Assembly: GCA_003024985.2 (NCBI GenBank)
Contig: PXIH01S0006099.1
Origin: Euperipatoides rowelli
Taxonomy: Eukaryota > Onychophora > Udeonychophora > Euonychophora > Peripatopsidae
Reading direction: 5' to 3' (one strand)
Length of the DNA stretch: 13,759 bases
Shown here: one piece after another, positions 1 to 7,605 of the stretch
Position numbering within the stretch: position 1 is the stretch's first letter
How the letters are laid out: every line of letters begins with the position of its first letter
Notes under the pieces: model-generated
What the model was told of the DNA's origin: nothing
Database searches by the model: none
The model's input: the letters and a program-made list of their open reading frames with translations, nothing else
Position numbers and translations under genes: made by a program

Positions 1-840
1 CCCCTTCTCATTTGACTCTCATCGGCCTACTAGGGCTCCTCATTCAGCCTAGATATTTTCCATACAGAGTAAGGGTGCTCATTCAAGTGTGACAAATAAT
101 AAAACCTGATTTTTATTTATTTCAACATTTTTTATTTTTTACTATTCATTTTTGGTGTCTTTCTGTAAATGGCTGTATTTCTTTAACATTGTGATGTATT
201 TTAAGATGGCTATATTTGTAATATTTCCATAACATTTAATTATTTTTTGTATATATTTTATATGGTGACTCATATAAAATATTCGATATACCAGTTCTTG
301 TTTAACAATGGACTAGGATCCCATAATCCTCTTTGATATCCCAGACTATGGATAATTATCTATTTTCAAAATTTTATTGGAAACTGAACTTTTAATTATG
401 CAATTTCACACCTACCAAATTACTATTGGATTAGTTTTCTATACAAAAACATGGGACAGTAAAAATCTGTTAACCTCTACCCTAACCATGAGTGTTTAAA
501 AATAAAGGTATAAAGGTTAGGACTTGGATCATCAAGACACACTTACTCTAACATTTATTCCGATCCCCACTTCTCACATAAAAATTTACTTCCAGCAGAA
601 TCAACACCAGCAAAAAATGTTAAACTGCAGTGAGAAGGAAGATATAAATCAGCCAGCACTAACCCAGCTCTAGTCTACCAGCCACAGCCTAGTTGAAATT
701 TTCTATACTAAGTACCCTGACACTTTCCAGTCCAAACCAGCAGCTTGGAGAAATTGTGCCACCCCAGCCAAGAGTATCCGGCTCCAGCAGAAATCCACTT
801 TCCTATCAAATTCAATACCATGTCAGGGGTATATTAAAAG
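1..840. other. AT-rich stretch without a recognised gene
   Basis: No convincing coding region on either strand. The first 450 bases are very AT-rich with many short T runs. From about 590 to 840 the sequence becomes richer in C and CAG/CCAG words and borders the Gypsy remnant, so it may be the damaged left part of that element. A short reading near 705-745 (FYTKYPDTFQ) faintly resembles the linker that precedes reverse transcriptase in Gypsy polyproteins, but nothing after it aligns by eye with RT, so I do not call it. Confidence 0.4.
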
Positions 841-1272
841 CTACCCACATTAGATCAACTCAAGGCAGCCCCATTACTAGCTTTGGCGAGATATGATAGA
901 CCATTTGTCATAAAAACAGATGCTTCCCTCACATCTCTAGGTGCGGTCTTGGAACAAAAAACCGACAATGGAGAATTTCAACCAATTGCATATGCCAGCC
1001 ATCGGCTTAATAAGGCAGAAAGAAATTATGCCATGATAGAACGTGGGACACTGGCTATCATATTTTCCTTAGACCAATTCAAGCATATGACCTATGGCAA
1101 CAAAATTATACTATGACCGACCATAAACCCGAACATATACGTAATTGAACTAAAGGACACAAATTCACGAATGGTGAGGTGTATGATAAATATACAGCAA
1201 AACGATATCCACTTCGAGCACATCCCAGGCAAGCTGAACAGCTTCGCAGATATGCTCTCGCGTAGTCATTAG
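841..1272 (+). pseudogene. Gypsy RNase H domain remnant
   Basis: In the family this domain degrades the RNA strand of the RNA:DNA hybrid during reverse transcription. The reading starts at LPTLDQLKAAPLLALARYDR, the usual connection between RT and RNase H. It goes on to VIKTDAS (first catalytic Asp, codon 919-921), PIAYASHRLNKAERNY, IERGTLAIIFSLDQF (catalytic Glu) and a YG. The TDHKP motif with the next Asp is present only one frame over (1116-1130), between two compensating indels. The original frame resumes at 1132 and ends with HIPGKLNSFADMLSR, the standard C-terminus with the last Asp, before a stop at 1270-1272. An in-frame TAA at 835-837 and no RT motifs lie upstream. All four expected acidic residues can be seen, but not in one frame. 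Confidence 0.92.
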
Positions 1273-1355
1273 GAAGACGTGATCAGTTCGTGTGCACTCG
1301 AAACAAAAAACCCATTACTATCGAGATAATGCAACAAGAACAACAAAAAGACATA

Positions 1356-1707
1356 TTGTTTAGACCTTATTAAAATAAAACAAGGAAAATTAAATAATGA
1401 AAACTTTATCATAGATGAAAATCAGTTATTAATAAAATGAATACAATTAGGGAAGTCAAACTGCACAGCATACAGAACTGTTGTCCCAGCATCCCTCATA
1501 CCGAATGTTATGTATTTCTACCATGATAGCCTAACCGGAGGGCATTTTTCATTGCAAAAGACAATATACAAAATAAAGAGAAATTTTACATGGCAAACAA
1601 TATTTTCTGATATAAAGACGTACATAAACAGCTGTGAAAAATGTCAAAGAAGAAATCGTAGAATAAAAGACCCATCCAGGCAGTTGAACCACCTGCAAGC
1701 TGCATGA
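1356..1707 (+). pseudogene. Gypsy integrase N-terminal H2C2 zinc-finger remnant
   Basis: Same frame as the RNase H part. After a spacer (about 1273-1355) the reading gives DENQLLIK, a stop at 1438-1440 where Trp would be expected, then VVPASLIPNVMYFYHDSLTG and GHFSLQKTIYKIKRNFTW. It ends with SCEKCQRRNRR. The two His (YHD and GGH) and two Cys (SCEKC) form the HHCC zinc-binding module that precedes the catalytic core in retroelement integrases. The spacing matches the family. The frame runs into a stop at 1705-1707, while the core continues in another frame from about 1683. Confidence 0.92.
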
Positions 1708-2188
1708 CTAAACTCAGTATTGATATACTAGGTCCCTTTTCCACAACACAAAGATGAAACAAATACATTATAACATACACTGACCACTTCTCAAGAATGA
1801 CATTTTCAAGCCCATTACCCAGACAAGAAGCCCATGTAATAGCAAAAGACTACATAAGAGACAATTTACACTCGGTATGGAGGGTCTAAAACTATTTTAT
1901 CAGACAGGGGACCTGTTAGTAGGGCACATAATGACATCACTATATGAAAGACTATGGATAGAGAGACTCACCATGAGTTATTGGCCCTGCTCCAATGAGA
2001 TAAGTGAAAGAATAAATTGTAAAATTCTGAGCTTAATATCACACAATTGCAACAGAAAATTCACAAACTGGGAAATAATGCTTCCATACTTTATGCAGGT
2101 GATAAATAACACGATCCACAGCAGCACAAAACAAGTGCCATTTTACACGGATTTCACCAATATGACGTATTCTCCGAGCTCAACTTAA
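1683..2188 (+). pseudogene. Gypsy integrase DDE catalytic core remnant
   Basis: In an intact element this core inserts the DNA copy into the genome. All three catalytic residues are visible, spread over three frames. The first Asp is in KLSIDILGPF (about 1710-1740), followed by YIITYTDHFSRMTF. The second Asp is in KTILSDRGP (about 1888-1914), one frame over. The Glu is in SNEISERIN (about 1994-2020), in the frame that then runs to 2188 through LISHNCNRKFTNWEIMLPYF and the NNTIHSSTKQVPF motif. Stops at 1755 and 1887 and frame changes near 1885 and 1918 make it non-functional. Confidence 0.9.
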
Positions 2189-2500
2189 AAGAAAATGAAA
2201 ACAACTTAGAAAGAATCGACCTAGTGGACTGCATAATGGAAAGATTGGAGGCTGCAAAGTCAGAAGTCTTCTCCAATTTACAGGAAGCATCGATTACTAT
2301 TGCCAGGAGAAAAGATAGAGGGCAACACCTTCGAGAATTTAATATAGGAGACCCTGTTCTTTGCCTTGACATAACTAGTTTTGCTGGCCATAACCGTAAG
2401 CTCAACCAAAGATACACGGGACCTTATACTGTAATCAGAAGGACTAGACTCACCAACTACATAATACAAGACGTAAAAAAACCGAGAAACAACAAAAAAG
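2161..2500 (+). pseudogene. Gypsy integrase C-terminal barrel remnant
   Basis: After a frame change near 2160 the reading YDVFSELN continues into a helical Glu/Lys-rich linker. It then reaches FNIGDPVLCLDI, GHNRKLNQRYTGPYTVIRR and TNYIIQDVKK. This is the GDxV...KLxxRYxGPYxVI signature of the SH3-like C-terminal integrase domain of Ty3/Gypsy pol, which contributes to DNA binding. The domain is intact at the residue level over about 110 codons. The following VHVDKLKPYIQR, the conserved end of this module, is read one frame over from 2501. Confidence 0.9.
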
Positions 2501-2907
2501 GTACATGTCGACAAACTAAAACCTTACATACAAAGAAACTATATAGAAGACAAGGAAACTAACGATCAACCCATACCTATGCATAGTAAAAATCCAGATG
2601 ATGACCAAAATGCACCTATCATTACTTTCCCTTCTGAAGAAACAGATGACGAGGGGGAGGACACAAATGAATCAGATAAAACTGAAAAAAAAAACTAGAA
2701 TTAATCCAATACGAGGATTACCTACGACCACTGCAAGGAGCATACAAGACTACAACGCTGCCTGACGAGGTGGTGAGGGTCAAAAATGCTCAACAGCTGC
2801 ACTCGGAGGCCTCGAGTGGTGATGAAGACAGTGACGAACGGCTTATTGAGATAGAAAACCCACCAAACATACATGGGTACTTCCTGAGAAGTATAAGTTC
2901 AAAATAA
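2495..2907 (+). pseudogene. Acidic C-terminal extension of the Gypsy pol
   Basis: From VHVDKLKPYIQR the frame stays open to a TAG at 2696-2698 and is rich in Asp and Glu (for example EETDDEGEDTNESDK). The -1 frame starting at 2695 then stays open for 70 codons, again acidic (SEASSGDEDSDERLIEIENP), and ends GYFLRSISSK with TAA at 2905-2907. I know of no defined fold for this tail; low-complexity acidic ends after the integrase barrel are seen in other Gypsy elements. The join lies at ten A followed by C, then TAG. It is either a decayed homopolymer or a frameshift site (see findings). Confidence 0.75.
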
Positions 2908-3190
2908 TAGCAAATCTTATTACCTAGGTAAAATCACAATTTTTTTTGAATAGTAAATAAAAGAAACATACAAATAAACTAAAAGTAATCAACTAATCAA
3001 AAGAAAAGCAATTAAAATAAAACAAATAAATTATAATAAATTCAGAAAGAATTAAGAAATTTGAAATTATAAACAAAATGATTTAATAATAAAAGTGCAC
3101 AAATAAAAAATAATCATAATGAAATTGAAATACTGTTCAAATTAAAACAAAAAGAAAGGCAAAAACAATTAATATAAAAGTTATTTAGAA
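2908..3190. other. A-rich non-coding stretch after pol
   Basis: Strongly adenine-rich on the + strand, with many AAATAAA-like words and no open frame of note. It may be the 3' untranslated part of the Gypsy element, but I see no clear polypurine tract followed by a TG...CA LTR. Confidence 0.4.
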
Positions 3191-3627
3191 ACCAGTGGAC
3201 GGCATGGATCTATAGGAGCTTTCTGTACTCTCACTGTTGGGATGTCCCGGGAGGGTCTGGCCAACAGCCTCCGCAAACGTCATCTTTGCCGGCTCCCTAT
3301 GTGACACACAGGCTGAATAACAATCCTCACTTGACAAAAGTCAATCAGGGGAAGTTCCACCTGATGAGACCTCCTCGACCTAAGGGACCCTGTATGATCA
3401 GATAAAACTGGGCCTTGATGGCTCTCTGGTCGAGACACAGTAACGGAGGGCCTACACCCATGTACTTGTTGATCTTGGACCAACAATTGATACAAATTTC
3501 TTACATACCCAACTGACCCAGGAGTGAACTCACGGGTGGAAGTAGATGTAAAACTCGCCTCACCAACCGACCTGCTCTCCTTCCCCTTGCGGTCAACAGA
3601 CAGTTGGATGTAAATAACAAAAAAAAA
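3191..3627 (-). pseudogene. Unassigned coding-like island, antisense to the Gypsy pol
   Basis: Read on the - strand, a frame is open from just after a stop at 3628-3630 down to a TGA at 3280-3282, about 115 codons. It includes LSVDRKGKESRSVGEASF, STREFTPGSVGYVRNLYQLL and RPSVTVSRPESHQG. A second frame overlaps it and continues LSSEDCYSACVSHREPAKM then TFAEAVGQTLPGHPNSESTE, ending in TAA near 3188-3190. One indel around 3330 would join the two. Base composition is clearly more GC-rich than both flanks, and the readings are Ser/Arg-rich without being repetitive, which is why I call it coding-like. I do not recognise the family. It could be an antisense ORF of the LTR element, a piece of another element, or a captured host exon. 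Confidence 0.45.
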
Positions 3628-3676
3628 TTACAAAAAAGGCTCTCAAATAAACAAAATGTTTAAAGGAAATTTTAGG

Positions 3677-3777
3677 CTTCAGCGCTTCCTCATACAAATT
3701 TTAGCATTGGGAAGGGAGCGTTGAAGTTTATTACTATAGCTACGTATAAACTTCAGAACGAGAGAAATGCATCTCTC
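3677..3777. repeat. Cluster of three consecutive hairpins
   Basis: Three inverted repeats lie nearly end to end. The first pairs 3677-3685 with 3718-3726 (8 of 9 bases). The second pairs TGAAGTTTAT at 3722-3731 with ATAAACTTCA at 3746-3755 (perfect, 14-base loop). The third pairs GAGAGA at 3760-3765 with TCTCTC at 3772-3777 (perfect, 6-base loop). The first two share bases 3722-3726, so they are mutually exclusive folds. Their role is unknown; possibly the end of a foldback element. Confidence 0.6.
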
Positions 3778-3903
3778 ATTCCTTATCAAAAAAAAAGAGA
3801 AAGAAAAGTTTAATTATTAAATCTTAGTCATTGCACAAAACAGAAAAAGAATACAATTTTAAAACTTAGCAAAGTATAGCCTATATACAAGACAAAGTTG
3901 TCC

Positions 3904-3924
3904 AAAAAAAAAATTTTTTTTTTT
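3904..3924. repeat. A10-T11 dyad
   Basis: Ten A directly followed by eleven T make a perfect self-complementary tract. This lies between the hairpin cluster and the tandem array. Confidence 0.8.
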
Positions 3925-4014
3925 GTTAACTTTTTTTGCACTGAATACAGAAGCATATATACTGAAATCGGTTTAAGTTTTCAAGTCATGACAACAGAGA
4001 TATTAATAAATTCT

Positions 4015-4320
4015 ATTAACCCTTTAATTTTCGGGTTATACAAAAGAAAGCAAATTAAGATAGTGTATTGACTCTTAATTTTGTATACAAAAGGAGTTAC
4101 AAGAGATAATGATTATTAACCCTTTTGAGTCATAAAAGAAGTCACATATATAAAAATTCATCATTATTAACCCTTTATTTTTCAGGTTAACAATACTAGT
4201 AGAAACACAAGGTTACAGTTATTAGCCCTTTATTTTTTGGGTTATCAATACATTTAGGGATATAATTACAGTATTTAACTCTTTATTTTTCGGGTGATCA
4301 ATACAAAAAAAAAAGTTTTT
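4015..4320. repeat. Degenerate tandem array, about 6 units of ~52 bp
   Basis: Related units start near 4015, 4067, 4115, 4166, 4221 and 4273, giving spacings of 52, 48, 51, 55 and 52. The shared core is ATTAACCCTTTATTTTTCGG followed by GTTATCAATACAAA-like sequence. Within the units AACCC and GGGTT can pair across an AT-rich loop. The stem varies (for example TTAACC/GGTTAA in the 4166 unit, AGCCC/GGGTT in the 4221 unit). The second unit (4067) and third unit (4115) are the most diverged. No protein is encoded. It looks like a short minisatellite. Confidence 0.7.
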
Positions 4321-4980
4321 TTCAGACTCTACCTGTTCTAGAGCCTGATACAAATAATTTCATTATTGTAAATAATATTTAACCTGTTAGAATACCTTGT
4401 TGGAGAAATGGGTGGCCTCGTTACTCACACTTCTCAATTACCCAAAGGATGTCCTTTGCTGCTATAAGAAGTAGCAAAGTACAAAACCAAACATCCTGTT
4501 TTATTCTTAATTTCAATGGCACCTGGTTTGTCCAATAAGGTATTACAAGTTTATCTTTTTAATAGTGAGTATTGTTATTAGTTTGTTAGAATTAGGATGC
4601 TTTTAATTCTGATTTTTTTTCCACTTCCCCTTCTCCCCCCCCCCCTACACTTTCAGTACCTTGAATATAGCCAACCTTCAAGCCATAGTGGGCCTCTCCT
4701 CACTGCAAAAGAAAAGATGAAGAAATTATGTACAATAATATTTGATATAAAGACTATATTTAGCTAAATGATAATAAACGTTCATTCTAAGCTGAAACTT
4801 TATTTTCAAATAATAATTTCATGAACTATCTTCNAATTGCTGGCTTTTGTTTGGTTACCAGGGAAACCTAGCTGAGTTCAACACTAGGGGGAGCTACTAT
4901 TGGGCTGACATCACCTAATCTACATGGAAGCAGATGACAGGGGATGGTAACCTATAGAAACTTTTTAAACAAGCTTCAAA
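4321..4980. other. Unassigned stretch with a poly-C tract
   Basis: No recognised gene or transposon protein. It holds an 11-base C run near 4636-4646 inside a pyrimidine-rich segment, and one ambiguous base at 4834. Confidence 0.4.
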
Positions 4981-5325
4981 ATGCTACTAACAACCAAAGG
5001 GCTTAAAAGCTCCTGCAAGTCATTAATTGGAGAGATGGGACCCGATTTTTGATTGCTAACAGAAGTCTGGCTCTTGCAACCAAAGAGCCGAAGAAAATAG
5101 TTTGAAATCCGACCAATTAATACTCTTTGGACAAATTCCAAAGGTATTTGCTGTGTCTGCACTATAAACTATTTTGATACCCGTCTAAATTCATATAATC
5201 TCAGAACCTGTACTGTAAGTCATAATTCAGCCCATCCCCTAGTCTCAGTGAAAATTAATCAACGCAAATTTTACCGATGTACTTTTCATGAACTGTCTCC
5301 TGTTCCAATATCATTTATATCGTAA
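4981..5325 (+). pseudogene. LINE endonuclease (APE-type) remnant
   Basis: One + strand frame resembles a non-LTR retrotransposon endonuclease, which nicks the target DNA to prime reverse transcription. It begins MLLTTKGLKSSCKSLIGEMG, then PDF, a TGA at 5050, and LLTEVWL. The TEVW matches the TETWL motif with its catalytic Glu. After a stop at 5098 the same frame gives NSKGICCVCTINYF, in the place of the usual GGVxxYV strand. It then gives HPLVSVKINQRKFYRCTFHE, in the place of the usual WVxI...FYIGCIYRPP strand, before TAA at 5323-5325. The match is by eye only and much of the domain is missing, so the family is not determined. It may be the separated 5' part of one of the nearby LINEs. Confidence 0.5.
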
Positions 5326-5479
5326 TCTGAACTCTTAATAAATCTTATAGACACTTAACCTCCAAAGAAAGACATTATCAATTTTAAGACCCAGTTGGCT
5401 ATATTCCAAACTCCCGTCCCTTCTCGCTCCTTTTTTATATATAAAGTATAGTGTAACTAACACTTATTCTGAAACTAAT

Positions 5480-5950
5480 TTTGTAAGTGGTAATTTTATT
5501 GATAATAATATGGGAAAGGTTAGCATTGTTATTCTATTTCCTAAGCAAATAAAGATGTGTGTTTGCTAAACGGACGAAAAAACATTTATCAGGATTAAGA
5601 GGTAAATTAATATTGATCGATTAATTGTACAAACCATTAATTATTTGTTGAGGAGACATGTTTATTGTTTCCAAATGTGGGCAAACTATAGTTAGGTCAT
5701 CCACGTATTTAAACTTATAAGGTAAATTGACAGCTATATCATTAATTAAAATGGAAAAAAGGAAAAGTTACCAATGCAGAGCCTTGAGGTATTCCATTAT
5801 TGGAAGAAAAAGAAAGGACTTGGTGTGTAACATTTTGTTTTAATATGTTCATTCTATTGCTCAAAAAGGAGGATATCCAACGTATTTCATTATCTTGAAC
5901 CTCCAATTGAATTAATTTTTCTACTAGTTTAGCGGGACTAATTATGAAGC
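5480..5950 (-). mobile_element. LINE D: reverse transcriptase fragment
   Basis: Read on the - strand from about 5950: PAKLVEKLIQLEVQDNEIRW, ISSFLSNRMN, then SNNGIPQGSAL (RT motif B). After a one-base frameshift near 5755 comes LINDIAVNLPYKFKYVDDL, with the catalytic YVDD at 5696-5707. Then comes HLETINMSPQQIINGLYN, a stop, and NLPLNPDKCFFVRL, the expected thumb-side motif. Only the part between motifs A and D is kept; both ends are missing. A CR1/Jockey-like LINE is my best guess at clade. The sequence beyond about 5555 towards 5480 is uncertain. Its 5' edge abuts LINE A, which runs the other way. Confidence 0.87.
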
Positions 5951-6487
5951 AATACCGATAGTTAATTCAACTACAATTACTTACGCAGACATTAAATTGA
6001 TAAACATATACATGTTTCAGATGAGATCGCTTTACAAATTGATATAAACAAAGCAACAAATTGGTTTTTAAAAAAAAATAATTATTAATAATCCTAAAAC
6101 TTTACGTATAGATTTCACTCTAAAAATAATATAAAGTCTTATTTTGTTAATAATGAAGAGATATTTGGTGTGGATTCTCTAAGAGACTTAGGTCTCATTT
6201 TTTAGTCTAAACAGATAAATATAAGATTTTGTTTGTTTAAAACTAAATTAAACTACATTTTAGTTGTCATTCAAGATTATATACGGATCATACATCGCAC
6301 CTATCTTTGAATATTGTTATTCATCACTTAGTTGTTTTTTTATATGATATAAATAGATCGGAGAAACAATTTAGAAGAATGACTAAATATACAGTATGTG
6401 GCTTTTATTATTTAGATTATTCTAAAAGATTGAAATTATTGGGAAAAATAATGTCACCCTCATGAAGATTTGTGAGAGGTGACTTGA

Positions 6488-6527
6488 TTTTTATTTTTAA
6501 AGAAGTATTTTTATTTTTAAAGAAGTA
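6488..6527. repeat. Perfect 20-bp tandem duplication
   Basis: The unit TTTTTATTTTTAAAGAAGTA occurs twice in a row (6488-6507, 6508-6527) inside LINE A. It breaks up the C-terminal coding remnant by adding 20 bases, which is not a multiple of three. Confidence 0.9.
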
Positions 6528-6817
6528 TTTTTAAATAAAAATAGAGGTAATTTTTTTTGTTTGTCAGTCCCAATACTGGAGACCTATTTACAAATAGGCT
6601 AATTTATATAGAAAATCAATGACTTGATAAATCTATATTTCATAGGAATATTTCTAGAGGGAACAATCTTTCTAATATGTTGTAAATGTATATTCAATTT
6701 ATTTAAAAAGAAATTAGATGAATTCTTATTTGATGATTATGATTTTGATAACATACCTTTTATGTAGTTTTATTATGTTCTGTATATACTGTAAATTGTT
6801 TATTGTCCTCCATGTAA

Positions 6818-6857
6818 TAGATCCAAAGAGATCTAAACATTATATGAATAAATAAAT
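6818..6857 (+). other. LINE A 3' hairpin and tail
   Basis: The stem is TAGATC (6818-6823) with GATCTA (6830-6835) around a 6-base loop. An 11-base spacer and the tail AATAAATAAAT (6847-6857) follow. In CR1/L2-type LINEs a 3' stem-loop and short tandem tail serve as the template recognition site for the reverse transcriptase; that role is inferred here. Confidence 0.6.
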
Positions 6858-6864
6858 CTTCCAC

Positions 6865-6905
6865 TTATTTATTTAAAATGCACAAGGAGTAAGTCAAAAG
6901 ACTTA
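6865..6905 (-). other. LINE B 3' hairpin and tail
   Basis: On the - strand the stem TAAGTC, loop TTTT, stem GACTTA (6905-6890) is followed after 14 bases by the tail TAAATAAATAA (6875-6865). This is the same plan as the LINE A 3' end, in the opposite orientation and only seven bases away. Confidence 0.6.
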
Positions 6906-6956
6906 TTACCCGAAAATACAAAATAACAAAATAAAACAAAAATACATACAGTATAT

Positions 6957-7605
6957 CTAAACATCAATACAATCATTAAATGTTAAATACACAGTACAAA
7001 TACTACAATTCATGTAAAACAAAACATAAATGAATTCATTGTCACTCAATAAAAACTCATCTAATCTATTTTTAAAAGAACTATAATTTTTATCCTAAAT
7101 AAATCCTCTGGTAGTCTGTTCCATAATATGATATTCCTATTAAAGATACTACTCTGCATTCTCTTAGTTCTTTTATATTTATGCAATACATTATACCTAT
7201 CTGTAGCCCTAAGCTCATATTCACTATTTTCACTACTTAGGGAAAAATATTTTTTTATATTTTCACATATAACTTTCTTTAAACATAAATCTTTGAGAGG
7301 GGGACATGACTTCATGTAACAATTTAAATCTATCTCTATAACACAAGAAATAACATCCCTTCAATAATTTAGTGTATGCTCTACAACGTTTCTCCAGTTA
7401 CACCATGTCCCCTTTATTCGTTACCCATGTTGCTGAATATGCATAATCAAATACAGGTTGAATATAAGTTTTATATATTATGCTAAAGATTTTTGGTGAC
7501 ATATAATTAATCCCACTTCTTATGTATCCCATAGTTCTATTAGCTTTACCAATTATATTATCTATATGTTTTTTATTTTAAGTAAAGTACTTATCTATAT
7601 GTTTA
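6957..7605 (-). pseudogene. LINE B C-terminal domain
   Basis: Downstream of the RT thumb the - strand gives NIIGKANRTMGYIRSGINYM, FSIIYKTYIQPVFDYAYSA and LEKRCRAYTKLLKGCY. RDRFKLLHEVMSPS follows. After a frame change it gives YELRATDRYNVLHKYKRTKR, SSIFNRNIILWNRLPEDLF and RLDEFLLSDNEFI. The LEKxxRR...YxxRLxxL and WNxLPxxL blocks are the usual C-terminal signature of CR1/Jockey-type LINE ORF2 proteins. The function of this region in the family is poorly defined. In-frame stops occur in the 7320-7605 part. Confidence 0.9.

Larger units (their letters stand above)
841..2907 (+). mobile_element. Ty3/Gypsy LTR retrotransposon, decayed partial pol
   Basis: A continuous string of Gypsy-order pol domains: RNase H, then integrase HHCC finger, DDE core and C-terminal barrel. 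This order (RNase H before integrase) is that of Ty3/Gypsy and not Copia. About 690 codons are covered. The copy is dead: in-frame stops fall at 1114, 1270, 1438, 1755 and 1887, and the frame changes near 1110-1131, 1680, 1885, 1918, 2160, 2495 and 2695. Gag, protease and the RT proper are not recognisable upstream, and I see no LTR pair, primer binding site or polypurine tract. It is probably a truncated or internally deleted insertion. Confidence 0.93.
5943..6857 (+). mobile_element. LINE A: 5'-truncated 3' half of a non-LTR retrotransposon
   Basis: The + strand starts just before RT motif C: IPIVNSTTITYAD followed directly by IKL, so the second Asp of YADD is absent (5982-5990). In shifted frames follow DEIALQIDINKATNWFLK, NPKTLRIDF and DSLRDLGLIF. 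Then come APIFEYCYSSLS, QFRRMTKYTVCGF, YSKRLKLLGKIMSPS and RFVRGDLIFIFK. These are the thumb and C-terminal blocks of CR1/L2/Jockey-like LINEs. The reading ends KKLDEFLFDDYDFDN and a TAG at 6765-6767. The 3' UTR is 79 nt with a hairpin at 6818-6835 and an AATAAATAAAT tail at 6847-6857. 5' truncation is normal for LINE insertions. At least four frame changes make it inactive. Confidence 0.82.

Noticed and set aside
693-896. Open frame of 67 codons before the Gypsy RNase H as gag or RT
   Set aside because: No gag or RT motif can be seen, composition is Pro/Ser-rich by chance, and the true RNase H reading is in another frame from 841.
2908-3190. Polypurine tract and start of a 3' LTR
   Set aside because: The region is A-rich throughout with no distinct G-containing purine run followed by a TG, and no second LTR copy is visible.
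4015-4320. CRISPR array
   Set aside because: The units are degenerate and contiguous without unique spacers, there are no cas genes, and the host is eukaryotic.
4965-5162. 65-codon - strand frame
   Set aside because: The + strand reading in the same place matches LINE endonuclease blocks better, so this is a shadow.
5480-6857. LINEs D and A as one twin-primed (5'-inverted) insertion
   Set aside because: Both parts contain RT motif C with different residues around it, so they are not two halves of a single copy.
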